A stretch of DNA of 56,744 bases from assembly GCF_021026345.1 (NCBI RefSeq), contig NZ_JAJNCZ010000017.1, positions 1 to 56,744 of the forward strand. Reading direction: 5' to 3'. The stretch is from Rhizobium sp. GN54. Lineage in GTDB: Bacteria > Pseudomonadota > Alphaproteobacteria > Rhizobiales > Rhizobiaceae. This document shows, one piece after another, positions 9,195 through 18,300 of the stretch (its first letter is position 1; each line of letters starts with the position of its first letter). The position numbers and the translations under genes were made by a program. The notes under the pieces were generated by a model. That model ran no database searches, was not told the origin of the DNA, and was given only the letters and a program-made list of their open reading frames with translations.

Positions 9195-9836
9195 ATGGCC
9201 AGCAAGGCAATTGCAATGCCGCTTCTTGCCGTTCTGGCCGCCGTCGGCGTCGCCGCCGGCATGGGTCCCCTGAGCAGCCACGCCGAGACGTCGGATGGCG
9301 GAACTCTCAAGGCGGCCTCCGACTTCGAGACCATTACCGACACCGGGGCGCGCTCGAAGGCGATCTTCGTGGAGGCCAGCCGGGTGTTGACGCATCCGCG
9401 CTGCATCAACTGCCATCCGGCGACGCGCAGTCCCACCCAGGGCGAGGACCTGCATCCGCATGTGCCCCTGATGATCGCGGCCGAAAGTTCCGTGGGGCCG
9501 GCCGGGCTTGCCTGCAGCGCCTGCCACGGCGACGAGAACCGTCCGATCGTCGGCAGCCGGCTGAAGTCCATTCCGGGCAATGCCCATTGGTCGCTGGCAC
9601 CGGCCAGCATGGCCTGGCAGGGGCTGACGGTCGGCGAGATCTGCCGGCAGGTGAAGGATCCGGAGCGGAACGGCGATCGCACGCATGCCGACCTCGTGCG
9701 CCATATGGGCGAGGACCATCTGGTCGGCTGGGCCTGGCATCCGGGCGAGGGCAGGAGTACGCCTCCGGGTTCGCAGGAAGCCCTTGCCGCCCTGATCGAC
9801 GCGTGGGTCGCGACAGGGGCCGAGTGTCCGGACTGA
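9195..9836 (+). CDS. Diheme c-type cytochrome, electron acceptor of the oxidoreductase
   Basis: A 213-residue exported protein with a signal peptide over about residues 1-30 and two heme-binding motifs, CINCH at 70-74 and CSACH at 107-111. The gene overlaps or abuts the preceding stop. An ATG at 9189 makes an ATGA overlap, but GGAGGG at 9182-9187 is better spaced for ATG 9195, so I chose the latter. The position directly after the molybdenum subunit makes it the probable electron acceptor in the periplasm. The spacing of CXXCH motifs and the flanking sequence resemble the small cytochromes annotated as isoquinoline 1-oxidoreductase subunits. Confidence 0.85.
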   Translation: MASKAIAMPLLAVLAAVGVAAGMGPLSSHAETSDGGTLKAASDFETITDTGARSKAIFVEASRVLTHPRCINCHPATRSPTQGEDLHPHVPLMIAAESSVGPAGLACSACHGDENRPIVGSRLKSIPGNAHWSLAPASMAWQGLTVGEICRQVKDPERNGDRTHADLVRHMGEDHLVGWAWHPGEGRSTPPGSQEALAALIDAWVATGAECPD

Positions 9837-9953
9837 GGCAACCTCGCGTCTTCTGAACCGCTCTTGTCCTCGCGGCTTTCGATCTTGTGCGGGAACCGCT
9901 GCGCGATCGTGGGCGGCGTGCTTCTGTTGTTCATCCCCGGCGAAAGCCGATCG

Positions 9954-11579
9954 TCAGGGTTCGCGCAGGGCGGTGTCCAGGCCGCGGACGAGGGGATAGA
10001 GGAAATAGGAGATGACGGTGCGGCGGCCGACCTTGATTTCGGCCGATACGGTCATGCCCGGAAGCAGCCGGACCGGTTGGCCGGCATAGTGGAGTTCGGT
10101 GTCGGCCAGCGGGATGCGCGCCTTGAAGTAGGGGGTCGGCGGCTGGCCCGCGGCGGTTTCCTGCTGGCTCGGGCTGAACGCGTCGCGGCTCACCGTGCGG
10201 ATTCTGCCGTTGACGGTGCCGTATTTCTGGAACGGATAGGCGTCGAACTTGATGCGGGCGTCCTTGTCGGCGGTGACCTGGCCGATGTCGCGGGAATTGA
10301 TCGAGATTTCGGCTTCCAGCGGCGCGTCGAGCGGGACGAGCGTCACCATCGGCTCGGCCTCGCGCACGACCGATCCCACAGAGCGCTGCGCCATGTCGAG
10401 CACGACCGCATCGGCCGGCGCCCGCATCTCGACCATGTCGCGGCGGCGCTCCATCTTCTTCAATTCCTCGGCGGCGGCGTCGCGCTGGGTCTTCGTCTCG
10501 ACCAGCTGCTCCATGGTGGTGCGACGGAAATCCTCGATGAAGGCCTGGCGGTCGGCCCTGAGCTTGGCCAGCGCATGGACGGCCTCCGCCGCCTGGCCCT
10601 GCAATTGCGACAGGTCGGATTCGACGTCGAGCCGCGCGTCGCGCGCGCCGAGGAAATTGATGCGCGAGCCGCTGTCGGTCCGCCACAGAAGCTCGCGCGC
10701 CGCCTCGATCTCGGCCAGGTTCTGCTTGCGGCTGGCGAGGATGTGCTGCTGGTTGGCGCTGGCGACGAGGGTGGCGTTCTGGCCGGCGATCTGGTGGTCG
10801 AAATTCTGCAACTGCGCGGTATGGAAGGCGAGGCGCTGGCCGAAGAGTTGCAGTTGCAGCCGCTCGTCGGGAGAGAAGCCGGCAGACTTCGCATAGTCCT
10901 CGCCGCTGAGCTCCGCGGCAAGCCGGTTCGCCTGCGCGTCGAGGGCGGCGAACTTGGTGCGCTGCAGGTCGACGTCGGCCTGGCTGAAGGTCGGGTCGAA
11001 GGTGGCGAGCACCTGGCCGGCGCGCACGGTATCGCCCTGGGCGACATCGATGGTGCGGACGATCGAGGTCTCGATCGGCTGGACGACGATCGTGGGCCGG
11101 GTGGTGATCAGCTTGCCGGGTGCCACCACCACCTCGTCGATCTCCGACAGGCTCGCCCAGGTGATGGCGGCGGCGATCAGCGCGGTGATGCCGTAGAGCG
11201 TCAGCCTTGCGATGCGCGGCGGCACGCGCTCCTCGAGTTCCACCGCGTCGCTCTGGAACTCGGCGATGACCGGCGGCAGCGTGCGCCGGATGACGAGTTC
11301 GGTGCCGGGCTGTCGGACCGGGACCGGCAGGTTGATCTTCTGGTCTGCCCGGTCGTCTCCGTCCGGCGTGCTCTCGTCGGCACTGGCTTCGCCGTCTTCG
11401 CCTTTTCCGGCCGCAGCTTCGATTGAACCGACTTCGACTGCGCTGACTTCAACCGGCCCGCCTTCGCCAGGCCCCTGTTCCTGCGGTCCGTCAGCATCCG
11501 GCTTGCCGACGCCCGGTCTGTCGTCCGGGGCAGCACCGTTCGAGGGGGGCTTCCCTTGAGGTCCGGTTCTCTTTCTCAT
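9954..11579 (-). CDS. Type I secretion membrane-fusion protein (HlyD family)
   Basis: A 541-residue adaptor. It has a Pro/Gly/Glu/Asp-rich cytoplasmic N-terminus of about 120 residues and one transmembrane helix (LTLYGITALIAAAITWASL). A barrel-sandwich half-motif (VVAPGKLITT...IVRTIDVAQGDTVRAGQVLATFDPT) and long heptad-rich coiled-coil helices follow. The second lipoyl half (RAPADAVVLDMAQRSVGSVVREAEPMVTLVP) is followed by the usual end LLPGMTVSAEIKVGRRTVISYFLYPL. The start at 11579 overlaps the ABC gene stop as ATGA, so the two are translationally coupled. It bridges the inner-membrane ABC exporter to a TolC-like outer-membrane channel, which is not in this window. The acidic N-terminal extension is longer than in HlyD itself. 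Confidence 0.92.
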   Translation of the reverse strand: MRKRTGPQGKPPSNGAAPDDRPGVGKPDADGPQEQGPGEGGPVEVSAVEVGSIEAAAGKGEDGEASADESTPDGDDRADQKINLPVPVRQPGTELVIRRTLPPVIAEFQSDAVELEERVPPRIARLTLYGITALIAAAITWASLSEIDEVVVAPGKLITTRPTIVVQPIETSIVRTIDVAQGDTVRAGQVLATFDPTFSQADVDLQRTKFAALDAQANRLAAELSGEDYAKSAGFSPDERLQLQLFGQRLAFHTAQLQNFDHQIAGQNATLVASANQQHILASRKQNLAEIEAARELLWRTDSGSRINFLGARDARLDVESDLSQLQGQAAEAVHALAKLRADRQAFIEDFRRTTMEQLVETKTQRDAAAEELKKMERRRDMVEMRAPADAVVLDMAQRSVGSVVREAEPMVTLVPLDAPLEAEISINSRDIGQVTADKDARIKFDAYPFQKYGTVNGRIRTVSRDAFSPSQQETAAGQPPTPYFKARIPLADTELHYAGQPVRLLPGMTVSAEIKVGRRTVISYFLYPLVRGLDTALREP

Positions 11580-13720
11580 GCGACCTGCCTCGTCTGCTGG
11601 CTCCACAGGTGCCGGTAGGTCATGCAGCGCGAGACGAGCTGGTCGTGCCGGCCGATGTCGGCGACCTTGCCGCGATCGACGACGAGGATGGCATCGGCGT
11701 CGACGAGCGTGGAAAGGCGGTGGGAGACGATGATGACGGTGCGGCCCGCGGCGATCCGGCTGAGGTTCTGGCGGATGATGGCCTCGCTGTCGGGATCGAG
11801 CGCGCTGGTCGCCTCGTCGAAGATCAAGAGCTTCGGATTGGTGAGCAGCGCGCGGGCGATGGCGAGGCGCTGCTTCTGGCCGCCGGACAGGTTCGAGCCG
11901 TTTTCCTCCAGCATCGTCTCGAAGCCGCGCGGCAGCCGCTCGATGAACTCCTCGGCGCCGGCCATGTGCGCGACCTCGACGATCTCCTCGATGCTGGCGT
12001 CGGGCCTTGCGGCGGCGATGTTGTCGCGGACGGTGCCGCGGAACAGGAAGTTGTCCTGCAGCACCACGCCGATGCTGGTGCGCAGGTGGACCAGGTCGAT
12101 CTCACGGCTGTCGTAGCCGTCGATGCGCACGATCCCCTGCTGGTTCTGGTAGAGGCCCTGGATCAGCCGGGTGACGGTGGTCTTGCCCGAGCCGCTCTTG
12201 CCGACGATGCCGAAGACCGAGCCGGCCGGGACGGTGAAGGAGACGGCATCCAGCGCCGGCGGGCCGTCCGGGCCGTAGCGGAAGGTGACGTTGTCGAACT
12301 CGATGCGGCCGTGCAGTTCCGGCCGCATGCCGCGCCCGCGGCCATACTGCTCCGGCCGCTGGTTCATGATCTCGCCCAGCATGCGCACCGACAGCGCCAC
12401 CTCCTGGTATTCGTGCACCATGGTGACGATCTGCACGAGCGGCCCGGAGACCCGGCCGGCGAGCATGTTGAAGGCGACGAGCGCGCCGATGGTCATGGCG
12501 CCGCCGAAGACGTCTAGCGCGCCGAGCCCGATGATGGCGACGCTCATCAGCTTTTCCACCAGCCCGATCAGCGACTGGGCGATCGCCGAGATCTGGTCGA
12601 CGCGGAAGCGCACGGAGATGGACTGGGCGGAGCTGTCGTCCCAGACCTTGCGCTGGCGGGGCTCCAGTGCCAGCGACTTGACGGTGCGCATGCCGTGCAC
12701 CGTCTCGACCAGCAGCGCCTGGCGCTCGCCCTCGGCCTGGTAGAGCGCCTGCAGGCGGCGGTTGAACGGGCCGACCAGGAGCATGACGACGAGGCCGACG
12801 AGGCCGGCGAAGGCGAGGACGACGAGGGTCAGCTTGACGCTGTAGAGGAAGAGGATCGGCACGAAGACGAAGAGCGAGAGCCCGTCCAGCAGCGTCAGGA
12901 ACAGGCGGCCGGTGAGAAATTCGCGAATGCGGCCCGTCTGCTGCATGTGCTTGACGAGCACGCCGGCCGAGGTCTGCTCGAAGAGGGCGACGGGTAGGTT
13001 CAAGAGGTGGCCGAAGGTGCGGGTAGCGATCTTGATGTCGATCTTGTTCGTCGCGTAGAGCAGCAGGTATCGCCGGAGGAAGGTGAAGGCGGCGTCGAAG
13101 ACGAGCGCGATCGCAATGCCGATCGTCAGCACCGTCAGCGTCGCATAGCTCTGGTGCACCAGCACCTTGTCGATCACGAGCTGGAAGAAGATCGGGGTCG
13201 CGAGCCCCAGCCCATAGAGCACCAGCGCCGCGAGCGCCACGTCGCGGAAGAGGCTGCGCTGGCGGATGATCTCGGGGATGAACCAGCGGAAGCCGAACGG
13301 CTGGTCGACGTCGGACATGCGGTAGCTGCGCTTGGCGAGGATGACCGAGCCGCGCCAGGACCGCAGGAACCGCTCCTTCTCCAGCAGCATGAACTCGGGA
13401 CGCTCGGCGAGCGGGTCGAGGACCCGGATCATCCGGTTGTCGCCCTCGCCGCCGGCGCCGGCGATCAGGACCCAGTTGCCGTTTTCCAGCTCGGCGATGA
13501 CGGGAAACGCCTCGCCGAGCCCGAACAGCCCGTCCCAGTCGAGGGTGACATGGCGCGCCCGCAGTCCCGCGTCCTTGGCCATGCGCAGCATCTGGCGCCG
13601 GGTGACGGGAGCGTCGCCCACGGCATAGTCGTGCATCAGCCGCTCGGGCGAAAGGTCGACGCCGTGATGGCGGGCCACCAGCACCAGGCACTGCAGGTTC
13701 GTATGCGGGTTCTTGGTCAT
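11576..13720 (-). CDS. Type I secretion ABC exporter with degenerate C39-like domain (HlyB type)
   Basis: A 714-residue fused permease-ATPase. Residues 1-135 match a C39 peptidase-like domain, but the position of the catalytic Cys is Thr (HTNLQCLVLVARHHGV). It is therefore the non-cleaving docking form found with RTX substrates. Five to six membrane segments follow. The nucleotide-binding domain has GKSGSGKTT near 506, LSGGQKQR near 610 and LLIFDEATSALD near 631. It would power one-step export of unfolded proteins with C-terminal signals. It lies 22 bp after the 99-residue gene and overlaps the membrane-fusion gene by 4 bp. Candidate substrates in the window are the DUF4082 protein at the head of the operon and the RTX proteins at 45340-56744. 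Confidence 0.93.
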   Translation of the reverse strand: MTKNPHTNLQCLVLVARHHGVDLSPERLMHDYAVGDAPVTRRQMLRMAKDAGLRARHVTLDWDGLFGLGEAFPVIAELENGNWVLIAGAGGEGDNRMIRVLDPLAERPEFMLLEKERFLRSWRGSVILAKRSYRMSDVDQPFGFRWFIPEIIRQRSLFRDVALAALVLYGLGLATPIFFQLVIDKVLVHQSYATLTVLTIGIAIALVFDAAFTFLRRYLLLYATNKIDIKIATRTFGHLLNLPVALFEQTSAGVLVKHMQQTGRIREFLTGRLFLTLLDGLSLFVFVPILFLYSVKLTLVVLAFAGLVGLVVMLLVGPFNRRLQALYQAEGERQALLVETVHGMRTVKSLALEPRQRKVWDDSSAQSISVRFRVDQISAIAQSLIGLVEKLMSVAIIGLGALDVFGGAMTIGALVAFNMLAGRVSGPLVQIVTMVHEYQEVALSVRMLGEIMNQRPEQYGRGRGMRPELHGRIEFDNVTFRYGPDGPPALDAVSFTVPAGSVFGIVGKSGSGKTTVTRLIQGLYQNQQGIVRIDGYDSREIDLVHLRTSIGVVLQDNFLFRGTVRDNIAAARPDASIEEIVEVAHMAGAEEFIERLPRGFETMLEENGSNLSGGQKQRLAIARALLTNPKLLIFDEATSALDPDSEAIIRQNLSRIAAGRTVIIVSHRLSTLVDADAILVVDRGKVADIGRHDQLVSRCMTYRHLWSQQTRQVA

Positions 13721-13742
13721 GCCGTTGCGGCCCCGGACGGGT

Positions 13743-14042
13743 CTAGTTGAAGTTGGGCGATGCGTTCGACGCCGGCTGGCCCTTCTGCGCGGCCTCGACC
13801 GCCTGCACGTCGCCGACGCGGCGGACGGCGCCGGCCTCCACCAGTCCGCCCAGCGCCTTCTGCATCAGGTCCACGGCGTTGGCGAAGGCATCGACGGGCA
13901 TGACGATGCGCTGGCGGAAGACGGGGACGGGGTTGTTGTTGGCGTCGCGCTCGGTGGCAGACAGCGACATCAGGTCGATGCGGACGATGGTGCCGGTGAC
14001 GGTGATCTCGCCGATGCCGTCGGAATAGAGTTCGCTGGACAT
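13743..14042 (-). CDS. Small uncharacterised protein in the type I secretion operon
   Basis: A 99-residue soluble protein that I do not recognise with confidence. ATG 14042 follows AAGGAGA with six bases of spacing, a strong site; the longer frame from 14084 adds only the tail of the CobW gene read in another phase. The body alternates beta-like stretches (EITVTGTIVRIDLMSLS, VFRQRIVMPVDAFANAVDLMQKAL) and ends in a Gln/Asn/Pro-rich tail. The RIVMP...AF.NAVDLMQKAL part is reminiscent of small DUF3467-like proteins. It has no signal peptide or membrane segment. Its position between the CobW-type GTPase and the exporter genes suggests a chaperone or adaptor for the secreted substrate; this is inference from position only. 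Confidence 0.75.
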   Translation of the reverse strand: MSSELYSDGIGEITVTGTIVRIDLMSLSATERDANNNPVPVFRQRIVMPVDAFANAVDLMQKALGGLVEAGAVRRVGDVQAVEAAQKGQPASNASPNFN

Positions 14043-14073
14043 TTGGGTCTCCTTTGTTGCTGCGTCGCGTCGC

Positions 14074-15309
14074 TCAGGCGACATGATCGTGTCCCCACAC
14101 GGGGAAGGGGTCGAAGAGCCCGCGCGCGAGGCGCGGGTCGTATCCGGTGTCCTCGCCGGTCAGGCAATCATCGAGCGATTGCCGGATGGCGTCCTCGGAC
14201 ATGCCGCTGCCGATGAAGACGAGTTCCTGGCGCCGGTCGCCCCAGGCGGGGGTCCAGTGCCGTTGCAGCATCTCCTGGAACTGCGGGTGGCGGGGCCAGT
14301 GCGCGCGCGGCACGCTCGCCCACCACATCCCCTTCGGCTCGGCGCGGACCTGCGTGCCGGCGATCGACAGGAGACCGATCCAGTCCGGGCGGCTGGCGAG
14401 CCAGAAGTGTCCCTTTGCGCGCAGGAGGCCGGGCCGCTCCAGCGCCAGGAAGGCGTGGAACCGGGCCGGGTCGAACGGGCGCCTTGCGCGGTAGACGAAA
14501 CTCGCAATCCCGTATTCCTCGGTCTCCGGCACATGGTCGCCCCAGCCGAAGAGTTCCTTGTGCCAGAACGGATGCCGTGCCGACTTCGCCTCGCTGAAGA
14601 GGCCGGTATCGAAGATCGCCTGCAGCGGAATGCGGCCGTAGTCCGCCTCGACGACGCGGGCGTCGGGGTTGAGCGCGGCGATGACCCGGCGGATCTCGGC
14701 CCGCGTGCCGGCGGCGACCTCGGAGACCTTGTTGACGACGACGACGTCGGCGAACTCGATCTGCTCGACGAGCAGGTCGACAAGGGAGCGGGTGTCCGTG
14801 TCGTCGCGCGTCTCGCCGCGGTCGCGCAGGAAGTCGGTGCTGCGGTAGTCGGAGAGCAGGCTGGCCGCGTCGACGACGGTAACCATGGTGTCCAGCCGCG
14901 CCACGTCGCAGAGCGCCTGGCCCGCCTCGTCGCGGAAGGAGAAGGTCGCGGCGACCGGCAAGGGCTCGGCAATGCCGGTCCCCTCGATCAGCAGGTAGTC
15001 GAACCGGCCTTCGGCTGCGAGACGGCGGACCTCTTTCAGCAGATCGTCGCGCAGGGTGCAGCAGATGCAGCCGTTGGTCAGTTCGACCAGTGTCTCGTCG
15101 GTGCGCGACAGGCCGGCGCCGCCGTCGCGCACGAGGTCGGCGTCGATGTTGACCTCGCTCATGTCGTTGACGATGACTGCGACACGGCGCCCCTCGCGGT
15201 TGCGCAGGGCCTGGTTGAGGATCGTCGTCTTGCCGGCTCCCAGGAACCCCGAAAGCACGGTGACGGGGAGCCGATTGTCGCCCTTCGAGACCGCCATCGA
15301 CCTCCTCAT
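14074..15309 (-). CDS. CobW/COG0523-family GTPase (putative metallochaperone)
   Basis: A 411-residue G3E GTPase. The Walker A loop GFLGAGKT is at residues 21-28. The metal-binding CxCC is at Cys81, 83 and 84 ([11 protein letters not shown]). VDAASL and VVVNKVSEV supply the nucleotide-specificity region, and the CobW C-terminal domain holds FHAFLAL...[14 protein letters not shown] 15309 overlaps the stop of the preceding giant gene as ATGA; a second in-frame ATG at 15297 is possible. Relatives insert or deliver Zn, Co or Fe, and the nitrile hydratase activators belong here. Lying directly after a dimethylformamidase-like protein, itself a metalloenzyme family, it may serve that protein. The last codons overlap the leader of the 99-residue gene only outside its coding part. 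Confidence 0.88.
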   Translation of the reverse strand: MRRSMAVSKGDNRLPVTVLSGFLGAGKTTILNQALRNREGRRVAVIVNDMSEVNIDADLVRDGGAGLSRTDETLVELTNGCICCTLRDDLLKEVRRLAAEGRFDYLLIEGTGIAEPLPVAATFSFRDEAGQALCDVARLDTMVTVVDAASLLSDYRSTDFLRDRGETRDDTDTRSLVDLLVEQIEFADVVVVNKVSEVAAGTRAEIRRVIAALNPDARVVEADYGRIPLQAIFDTGLFSEAKSARHPFWHKELFGWGDHVPETEEYGIASFVYRARRPFDPARFHAFLALERPGLLRAKGHFWLASRPDWIGLLSIAGTQVRAEPKGMWWASVPRAHWPRHPQFQEMLQRHWTPAWGDRRQELVFIGSGMSEDAIRQSLDDCLTGEDTGYDPRLARGLFDPFPVWGHDHVA

Positions 15310-18300
15310 GCCGCCAACTGCGGCCGGAAGGCCACGTCGACGTAGTAGTTCGTGCTGTTGTAGGAACTGGCCGGCATCACGCCCGAAGACCCGTAGGCAT
15401 AGACCCCGTTGCCGCCGCTCAGCGTGGAGGAGAGGGCGCGCAGGTTGCCGTTCGAGACCTCGGAGTTGAAGCCTCCGGCGGTCGCCGAGTAGTTGCCGTT
15501 GGTGCTGTAGGAGACGATGTAGGTGGTGTTGGCGTCGATCTCCACGTCCTGGGCGAGATCGGCCAACTGCCAGCCGCTCGCCGTCTCGTTGGTGAAGGTG
15601 GCGCTGGTGATCAGGTCGCCGTCCGCGCTCCAGAGGTAGCCTGTATGCGGGCCGGTGTTGTTGGCGGCCTTGTAGAAGCGGATGCCGGTGATCCAGCCAT
15701 CCACGTCCGCCTGGAATTTCATCCCGAGATTGACCGGGGAGTTGTCGTTGACGGAGACGATCGTCGGGGTGGAATTCGCGAAGATCGTCTGGTCGGTGTT
15801 CGGCGCGTTGACGTTGAGCGAGACCTGGGCCGACGACACGCCGCCCTGGCCGTCCGAGATCTCATAGCGGAAGCTCGCGGATCCCTGGTGGCCGGCCGTC
15901 GGGGTGAAGGTGACCGTGTTCGCCTGGCTGTCGAACGAGACCTGGCCGTTGACGGCATTGGAGACGCCGGTGATCGTGAGCGGATCGCCGTCGGCGTCAG
16001 TATCGTTGCCGAGAAGGGCGGAGGCCTGGATCGTGATCGGCGTGCCGGTCTGCGTCTGGTAGCCGGGATCGTTCACGGCGACCGGTGCGGTGTTGACGGT
16101 GTTGCGCTCGTAGAGCACGTCGACCCAGTAGTTCGACGAATTCCAGCTCTGGTTGGGGAATTCGTTGCCGGAGCCGTAGGCGAAGACGCCGTTGCCGCCG
16201 ATCGTGGCGCTCGACGGCGCGCTGAGGTCGCCATTGGTCCGGGTCGTGGTGAAGTAGTTCGGGGTCACCGCATAGCGGCCGTTCGACTGGTAGCTCGCGA
16301 CGTAGGTGGTCCCGGCCGAAATGGTGACCGGCTGCGAGAACAGGACGGTCTGCCAGCCGCTCGCACTCTCGTTGACGAAGGTGGCCGAGGTGATCAGGTC
16401 GCCAGAGGCGGTCCAGAGCGAACCGACATGGGTGCCGTTGTCCTGTGCGCTCTTGTAGTAGCGCAGGCCGGTGATCTGGCCGCTCGAGGAGGCGACGAAC
16501 TTCATGCCGAGTTCGACCGGCGTGGTGTCCGAACTCGACGTTACCGACGGGGTGTCGGAGGGCGAGAACAGGCTGGTGGCGTTCGATTGCGGTGCCACTG
16601 TCAGGCTGACGGTCGCCGTATCCGTGCCGCCGCGGCCGTCGGAGACGGTGTAGGAGAAGCTCGCCGCTCCGGTGTGCCCTGTCGTGGGGGTGAAGACGAC
16701 CGAATTGGTCTGGCTGTTGTAGGCGACCGTTCCGTTCGTGGCGTTGCCGGCACCGGTGATGACAAGGGCGTCGCCATCCGGGTCGTTGTCGTTGGCCAGC
16801 AGCAGGGACGCGCCGATCGAGAGCGCGGTGTTGTAGGTCGCGACATAGCCATTGTCGTTTGCGGCGACGGGCGCGGCGTTGACCGTGCTCTGCTTGAAGA
16901 CGACGTCGACCCAGTAGTTGGAGGCGTTGTAGCTCTGCGTCGGGACCAGCCCGCCGGTGCCGTAGCGGAAGACGCCGTTGCCGCCGTCCACAGAATCGGA
17001 GGAGGGGGCGGTCAGCGGCCCGTTCGTGCGCGACGAACTGAAGTAGCCGCCGGTGGCGTAATAGGTGCCGTTGCTGCTGTGGTAGGAGGCCGTGTAGGTC
17101 TGGCCCGCGGTGATCTGGATCGGGCTCGAGAACGTGGCCGTCTGCCAGCCGCTCAGCGATTCGTTGGTGAACGTCACAGAGGCGATCCGGGTTCCGTTCG
17201 CATCATAGAGCGCGCCGGTGTGCGTGCCGGTGTCGCCGGGGGCCTTGTAGAAGCGGATGCCGGTGATCTCGCCGGCCGAGGAGGCGACGAACTTCATGCC
17301 GAGTTCGACGCCGGTGCCTTCGACATAGACCGGTCCCACCGGCGTATCGCCGGGATTGAACAGGGAGACGCCGCTCGGGCCTTCATCGACCGTGAGGCTG
17401 ACGCTGCCCTGGTCGGTGCCGTTGCGCCCGTCCGAGACGGTGTAGGTGAAGCTCGCCGGCCCGGAATAGTTCTCGTTCGGCTGGAAGACGACGGTGCCGT
17501 TCTGGGTGTTGAGAGTGACGGTGCCGTTGACCGCGCCGCCCACGGCGGTGATCGTCAGCTGATCGCCATTGGCATCCGTGTCGTTGGCGACCAGGGCTGC
17601 GATCGACAGCGTCAGCATGCCGTTGCGGCCGATGGTGAAGCCGTTGTCGTCCACGGCCACCGGTGCTGTGTTCGCGCCGGGGTTGAAGAGGACGTCGACC
17701 CAGTAGTTCCGGCCGTCCGCGATGCTGCCCGGGAAGGTGCCGGGCGTGTCGGTGTAGGAGTAGACGCTTGCATTTGCATTCGTCTTGAGGAAGCCGTTCT
17801 GATAGCCGGTGTCGAAATAGTCGAGCGTCGACGAATAGTAGCCCTTGGTATGGTAGGAGGCGGTGTAGGTGGTTCCCGCGGTGATCTGGACGGGGCTCGA
17901 GAACTTGACCGTCTGCCAGCCGGTGATCGATTCGTTGGTGGAGATGCCGGTGGCGATCCGGTTGCCGGCCTCGTCCCAGAGGCTGACCCGGTGGCTGCCG
18001 GTGTTGTAGAAGCCCTTGTAGAAGCGGATGCCCTCGATGGTGCCATTGGTCGTCGTCTCGAAGCGCAGGCCGACCTCGACGCCGTCGCGGTCGATCGTCG
18101 TTTCTATCGCGGGCTTCGATGCCTGCGTCCACAGGCTGACGGTGTTGGAGGGCAGGCTGACGGTGACCTGCTTGCCGGCCGACGGCGTCTCCAGGTTCAG
18201 GCTGTCGTCGACCGCGCGCGACATGATCGTGTAGGTGCCGCTCGCCTGGACCACCCAGTTGAAGCTCCAGTTCTCGCGGCCGGTGGCCTTGAACCAGCTC

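Noticed and set aside
13300..13720. Bacteriocin-type exporter with a leader-cleaving C39 peptidase
   Set aside because: The catalytic Cys position is Thr, so the domain is the non-cleaving C39-like form of RTX exporters.
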